Of a stretch of 64,000 nt of DNA, positions 58,011-64,000 are shown piece by piece. The stretch is taken from the NCBI RefSeq assembly GCF_033807575.1, contig NC_084721.1:1736001-1800000 (forward strand). The letters are read 5' to 3'. The DNA is from Cydia pomonella (taxonomy: Eukaryota > Arthropoda > Insecta > Lepidoptera > Tortricidae). Each line of letters begins with the position of its first letter. Position 1 is the first letter of the stretch. The translations under genes and the position numbers were made by a program. The notes beneath the pieces are model-generated. The model saw only the letters and a program-made list of their open reading frames with translations. It made no database searches and was not told the origin of the DNA.

Positions 58011-58602
58011 AAAGAAAAGTAGAGTCAGCAATAAAAGATTATACCAAAAATGTTTTTTTTGGCAAAAAACTTATTATTTAGACATCATTAAAAAAAATAA
58101 CAAATAGCGGACTTAATACCCAGTGGCATTTTGTAGAAATCATTAGACCTAAATATAAACCTAAATGTGAATTTCCATATCACAAAGTACCCTATAGCAA
58201 CTGCATAAATGCAAACTTCATGAATTAGATTCCGATAAAACGATTTTAATTTCATCTAAACTGTTATCTTACTACATTGCCTAATTTAAAATGACACGTT
58301 CAAGATAAATAGATAGGTATTAAGATAAATCCCAACTATTATATCGTATTTCACTTGGCTGCATTAGCAAATCTAATCGAATAGGATAATATCTGTGGCC
58401 TTCGGAGTAATCACGGTTAAATTATCATCGCTGCATAACGAGGTACGTTTATGTGACTCGTTCCTACAGAAATAAATAAGTGTTTCATACATGGAAGAGT
58501 CTTTGAAAGATTACTTTTATCTAACCCCACTTTATTCACACATTTGACTGAAATATCATATACCTCCACAAACGTACAGTTAAATGTAAGAAAAATACTA
58601 AC

Positions 58603-58790
58603 TGCCTCTTAGTTTAGTTGATAACGACATAGACTCAGCCTACGAATTAAACAGGAGGCCCCAGGTTTGAATCTCAGTAAGGGCATTTATTTGTGTGTAT
58701 ATCACGAAGTTAATCTGCGTTCTTATTGAGTTATGGATGTTATCTAAGCATGTATATATCTATATAAGTATGTAAATCGACGCTTAGTGC
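58603..58790 (+). mobile_element. Old, diverged SINE copy
   Basis: TGCCTCTTAGTTTAGTTGAT is a degraded A-box region, AGGTTTGAATCTC a degraded B box, and GGGCATTTATTTGTGTG with GTTCTTATTGAGTTATGGAT the body. The 3' part fades out. Confidence 0.7.
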
Positions 58791-59426
58791 ACATAGTAAA
58801 AGATTTTCCCCAAAAAAATATTATTATTTATAGATCAGCAACATACCTAACCGACTAGACCCAGGTATAGACCCTATCTCTTTGCAATAAGGTATACAAT
58901 TAATATCAGTTAACTATAGTGGTGGTATCTACTTAAGATATATAGTATAATAATATATATATCTAACCCACATCAACCAACAGTTTGCATGATGCAATGA
59001 TAATTATTATAATAAATATAATTGTTCATAAGACATTTGCACCTTTCTGACATTGGCATTTGCCTAAGCACGTTTTATAAATGTCTTAAAACGGCCATAG
59101 CACTTGCGTCCCCTTATATGTTATACAGCTAAATGAAGTTGTTTACTGAAGTGTGTCATGTTGGAATTCTCGAGTGACAGCCGCAAACGTGTTACATACA
59201 GACATACATATTCATAAAATAGGTATATATTTAGTAATTCAAGGGTAAGAACATAGATGCACTTAGCCTAAGTAAGCTTACATTATTAATAGGTAATCTA
59301 AAATATATCTACATATTTCTAGATGGCCTACAACTACCGATCATATTTCTTCATGTAACAGTTTTCTACGATCTTGGTTCATAAATACTTTAGTACACAA
59401 AACAACAACGGGAATATAAAATAAAT

Positions 59427-59540
59427 AAATATTATAAGCCAATTTTACACGAGATCGAGCTAGTCTCAGAGTAGATAAGCTTAATGAGGCTTGTATTTAA
59501 AATACAAGATATATATATAAGATATATATATTTATATTTG
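59427..59540 (-). mobile_element. SINE 3' remnant
   Basis: ATAAATAAATATTATAAGCC, then GTCTCAGAGTAGATAAGCTTAATGAGGC-like sequence and TATATATATA, corresponds to the minus-strand SINE tail and middle. No head remains. Confidence 0.5.
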
Positions 59541-59555
59541 TGTGATTCAAAGAAG

Positions 59556-59825
59556 TATTTTTTTTACTCTCACCCTCTACAAAAGATCAATTGCATTAGA
59601 AAACACTCTAGATTTTTTATACAATTTTAAATTGATAATTAGTGTACGCTACCGACGTTTGATAATTTGTGAATGCAAAGAAAAGCGGTAATATATTTAT
59701 TTTATTTTGTTTACTCTCAACCTCCAAGAATAATGTATTGCGTTAGAAAACGCTCTAGATTTTTTACATATTTTTAAATTTATGTTTAGGGGTTGCTACC
59801 GATATTTTGAAAATTTGTGAAATTA
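59556..59825. repeat. Diverged tandem duplication, about 145-bp period
   Basis: Both halves read TTACTCTCAMCCTC, then TTGCRTTAGAAAACRCTCTA, GATTTTTTA, a TTTTTAAATT stretch, GCTACCGA and AATTTGTGAA in that order. Identity is moderate, so the duplication is old. Confidence 0.75.
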
Positions 59826-60785
59826 ACCAAATACCATATTGTCGTAAATGACGCTTTTTATTATGTAGCAGTAAACTACTATAATAGGTAAATATTGTCA
59901 TGGAATATACTTAAAGGAAACATAAAGGAAACCATATCATACAATTTGTTTAAGGAAGTCCCTCTGACAACAAACTGTCCTGTGGCAGAAGAATATTTTG
60001 GGACTCAGGAACAAATCTGTGATACACATACACTTAACTTAATAAATGACCTCATGCTTCATGTGGGTCTACTACCGACTATAGTAGTATAATTGTAAAG
60101 TTCAGTTACGTTATATATGAAACGTTCTCTAAGTGTATAATATAAATTATATATTAATATATATCCAATAAGTCTTTGTTCGTTATCAGTGAAGTAACTA
60201 AATACGAAAGATTTTGTTTATATGCGTGCGCCATTGCGGCGTGTGTACTCACTGTATCAGGTGTCTTGATAGCTTATCATAATGTCATAATTATAACTAA
60301 TCCTATATTGACGTAGAAATTACTACTGAATCGTAAATTTTTAACAGTCTTGATACTTGGAATTTTGAGGAGCATCGTTTTGATACTTACGCTTTCAAAT
60401 TGACTCATAAAACTTCGTTTCGGCTTGATCTAGCTTCTCTTTAGGTCATTTCTAGATCCTAGTATTATTCAAAGTTTAGACAAAATTTAAATAATATATT
60501 ATTTTTAGCCGCCTAGGCCATTTTATTCCTAAGTCATTGTATTATCTACTTATACTATTCTAGACTTGACCTGACTTAAAAAATAATGTCCTAACTTTAT
60601 TTTAGTCCATTAAATTAAAAACAATATGGCTGCTACAATTAAACATCAACTAACAAGATGGCGGCCGTTTTGGACACGCGATAACGAGGCTAAAGAATTA
60701 CTATCGGATTTATATAGTGTTTTAGTCACAATGTTGCTATTTAGATTGCTATAAGCTAATAAAAAGCAAGGTTTTTTTTCTAAGT

Positions 60786-61005
60786 ACAGTCAGCATCAAA
60801 AGTAGCGGATCAAATACGTTTCAAAGTATCTACCATTCTGTAACAGCCTAACAAAACGTGATGTCTTTAATATAGAACAACTAAGACTGTAAAAGATATA
60901 CTTTTGAGCGCGAATTTTAGAAATTTATCTATATTTGGAAAAGTTTTCCGGAATATCAGATACTTTTGGCGCGTTGTTTCATCCGCTACTTTTGATGCTG
61001 ACTGT
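60786..61005. mobile_element. MITE with 28-bp ACAGTCAGCATCAAAAGTAG ends
   Basis: The left end ACAGTCAGCATCAAAAGTAG then CGGATCAAA and the right end TTTCATCCGC then TACTTTTGATGCTGACTGT are almost perfect inverted repeats. The 220-bp interior is non-coding, with GAATATCAGATACTTTTGGC near the right. It is the intact relative of the split element at 1225-1582. Confidence 0.88.
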
Positions 61006-64000
61006 TCCTATCCTACATACTTATGGGTGGTTATTTACAACCAAGCTTTTATATGAAAGTTCATAAACCTACACACCCAGGTACTAACTAAGCAAAATAA
61101 AAGCAATTAAAAAAATAATGAATATTTATCCTACTTGATAAGTTTAAAAATATTTCTGTAAAGCGTGCTTAAAATGGTCAATAAGGAAAAGTAGGAAAAT
61201 ATTATTAATTATATATTAAACATTGTACTTATCTATCCATATGATATATTCACTAATATCCACTAATCAGAGTATACCTAAATATAAATTGGTTTGCGAT
61301 TGGGAAGAAACAAAACAAATGTGTGTTGTGAATATTTACTCTCCAACACGACGTTTCGATGATAAAACCATGACTAATTTATAATTAAGAAGAAATGACG
61401 TAGATATCTACGCAGATTTACCTAGATTACGTTCCCAGAACTTCAACACAAATTTTCCCGAACGAGTCATCTTATATTTATCTCAAGTTAAGGAGGCCTT
61501 TCGCAAGATAACAGTTGGACTGTCCCCTCTTGCATTAAACGAATGTCCATCCTACGCAAAGATCCGTTACATCGAATGTCCAACAAGGGCTTCAATATAA
61601 CGCTGAACGCTCATCTCGGAAAACCAGTTTAAGTTTGGTCTTAAGGCCTGTAACTAATATACGTAAAGTGAGATCACCGCTTACACTGGTCGTCGAATAA
61701 CAGTTAAAGCATTCGAAGTTCAAAACGACAATCTCAATTGTTGTCTCAACCTCAATAACCTCGCGTTCTTCCCTAAAGTGCTTTTTCACATTTCGATATT
61801 ACATTTAATTCGAATTCAGAACACTGGCTGATTAAAATAATACCGGCTGACGCAACCGTTGTTCGAAATTCAAACGCATTACTGAAAGTGTTCAATGTTT
61901 TGGAGACGCGACGATCAATCAAAGCGGGCTTGTTGGAGCCGGGACGCGCTTACGTCACCCGTAGGCGGGTGTCGCTCCATGTGGCAAGTGTAAAAGCGTG
62001 TGTGACCGCTTAAATCACTTTATTCTAATTTCGAATCATAACGCTTAGAAAAAACGAACGTGCACTGGGTCCCAATCGGCGTAGACAAATATTTTCCCAT
62101 AAATTATTTAGGTCAGTGCCACATCGCATTCCTACATGTACGAAGGGATGGGGGTAATTAAAATTCTGTAATGATAGCATTGACACCTCGGTCGCAATCG
62201 AACCGGTATACGTGTATTTAAAATGCGAAAAGGCCACTTTTTACGTACTCTTTCGAGTCACAATGCGCCTATGAAATTGATCAAACTATGGCATTCCGGA
62301 GGGAGTTTTTCTGGTCATAACTCATAAATAGAAACGTAATCTACAGGGCGCTAAGCTATCGGCCACAAAATATGTAATGACTACCTTTTGACGTCTTGAG
62401 AGCCGGTTCCAAAATTAAATGATACGTTTTAAAAATGGAATCGCTCTGTCCCGCCTTTTTTCCTTCGAGATAACCTTTAGTCCATTTGTGTTGCCATAAC
62501 GAAAAAATAAAAACGTGCGTTTTAATTTTTTTAAATGGAATTCCTGTGGTTTTTGCTGGGAATCTCTACGAAGTAATAAGTTGTTTGGGCGGGTTTTTGC
62601 GGGCCGTATGGTTTTACGCGTTCGTTTCTTCGGGTGGCTAATGTGGACACGGTAAAGATCTATATGATCCACATATGTCTCCGTCAGTGTTGATTACTGG
62701 ACTTCTAATTAAAAACCTGGTATTAATCGCGGTTATTTAAATTTGGTTGCAAATTCCGTTTTTTACGATTGCGGTTTGGAGATTAGCGTAGGTTGGTCGG
62801 TTCTGGGAAGTAAAGAATTAACTTGGATATGAGTACCTAAGCGAATGTTGTGGCTTTCTGAAAACGAGACTTTTGCGGCCGGTATAATGTTAGATTATTA
62901 AAAAAAACATGTAGAAGGACGTTTCAAACGCAGGCGAGTGTTCGCGACGCGGGGTGGGTCTGTGACGCCACCCTTAGCTTTCACCTCGCTCGCACCCGCG
63001 CTTATAATCTATAGCTATCCCGCTCGACTCTGTCATCTGGCAACGCATTCATACGTCTAGGGGGCCACCAGAAGCGATTCGTAACAGTGAATAATGTATT
63101 CGAACTCACAATACCTAATAACACGTAGGTATTTATAAGCGATACGATCACATGTACGCAATAAGAGGATACGCAGATTGGCACAATAAACGCGAACATT
63201 AAACCGAAGTAGCGGATTCGTGTGTGTTTTATGTATTTTGTTAAATTGATAGTGGTAAATCAAGCATCGTTAGGACGGTCGTATTGAATTTTACAGCGTT
63301 CGCGGCAGTAAAACTTAGAAAAACTCTATTATATTACCTTTACTAGTTTTACTACGCCACAAGTCATAAATTCCTCTTCATTCATGATACGATACGAGAA
63401 TGTCTATTTGTTTCAGAACCATAAATACTAATAAAACGTCCTCGTTACAGGGACAGTTCAAAAATCGGGCACACGACTTCTTAACGACACCTATTAGGGA
63501 TCTTCTGTCTGGTCGATTTAATTGAAAAATTGTATCCAGGCGCGTTGTTCCAACCACTTTTACGCACCACCACTAGTTCAATCCAGTATAAGCGTGCTCT
63601 CTGCCTACACACACTTTATATGAATGACTGTTACGTTGGTTTGTTTCGCTTACGCTTGGTAAGGTGTGAGAATGCACTCGCAGCGCTGCAAGAGTTGTAT
63701 CCGACTCCCGTGGCGGATGCGGGCCCAGACGACCATTTATTCCATTTGCCCATCCGCATGGGGACACCGCGCGACGCCCAACGCGCAACCAACGCCTGCC
63801 TTAATTACTGGCAACACTTCGCCGTTCTATATTTGAAATATCGTAGGGCCCGTTCTAAAACTAACGAAGGTTACCGGCCAGCTGCAAAAGTCGCATTCGA
63901 TATTCAATTTGTTAGAGTGTTTTTCTTCGTGAGTTTTATAAATAGACGCGTGAGCTATGTTCGACGGTGGATTCTCGAGATTCGCCGGCAGATTTATCGT

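Larger units (their letters stand above)
52184..64000 (-). other. hth: Intron upstream of V1 (partial)
   Basis: V1 begins at a codon boundary without an ATG, so everything to the right is at least partly intron leading to the first coding exon. It holds a family-D repeat (53887-54110), SINE remnants (56309, 57279, 58603, 59427), family-E and family-C repeats (57611, 57815), a diverged tandem duplication (59556-59825) and an intact-looking MITE (60786-61005). From about 61.3 kb, and most clearly at 63.55-63.85 kb, the sequence becomes GC-richer and lacks known repeats. No initiator exon was recognised. Stretches at 52.2-53.8 and 54.2-56.3 kb show nothing I can name. Confidence 0.75.

Noticed and set aside
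60222..60250. ATGGCGCACGC on the minus strand as a possible hth start
   Set aside because: The next residues would be His-Ala, not Gln-Pro, and no donor follows. The GTGAGT nearby is before the ATG, not after it.
1..64000. CRISPR arrays, bacterial operons, integrons or phage genes
   Set aside because: There are no regularly spaced repeats, no dense reading frames and no ribosome-binding-site pattern. The spliced hth exons show an animal genome.

Overview
The window reads as a piece of an insect nuclear genome, most probably a moth or butterfly (Lepidoptera). It is AT-rich and gene-poor and is crowded with small dispersed repeats: a tRNA-derived SINE, fold-back MITEs and truncated LINE tails. 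I recognise several of these from lepidopteran genomes by memory, and the species is not determined. Nearly the whole window is the inside of one very long minus-strand gene, homothorax (hth), the MEIS/PREP-class TALE homeobox gene whose product binds Extradenticle (Exd/PBX) and carries it into the nucleus.

Five coding exons are visible. In transcript order (minus strand) they are V1 52183-52011, V2 48266-48125, V3 21754-21704, V4 17350-17300 and V5 11877-11710. Joined, they encode 195 codons in one frame. They give the acidic/His-Pro-rich N-terminus, the DKDAIYGHPLFPLLALIFEK start of the MEIS (HM) domain, and the domain's remainder through [20 protein letters not shown]. All five junction pairs have AG acceptors and GT donors. 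The short first coding exon (expected to encode only a few residues such as MAQPR) must lie beyond position 64000. The homeodomain exons must lie before position 1. The visible introns are 3.7, 26.4, 4.35 and 5.4 kb, with more than 11.8 kb upstream and more than 11.7 kb downstream.

Layout: 1-11709 is the intron between the HM and homeodomain parts, dominated by fold-back/MITE elements and a head-to-head tRNA-like hairpin. 11.7-21.8 kb holds V5, V4 and V3 with comparatively unique introns. 21.8-48.1 kb is the giant intron, with SINEs, RTE-type LINE tails and a 137-bp tandem duplication. 48.1-52.2 kb holds V2 and V1. 52.2-64 kb is upstream intron with more SINE debris, one intact-looking MITE and a GC-richer unique end.

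The most interesting point is the V5 5' splice junction. If the intron is retained, the frame stays open for exactly 33 more codons and then stops. This would make an HM-only, homeodomain-less protein. Diptera are known to have an ultraconserved, stem-loop-forming, frequently retained exon-intron junction in hth, so this looks like the lepidopteran counterpart. A MITE abuts the predicted stop codon.
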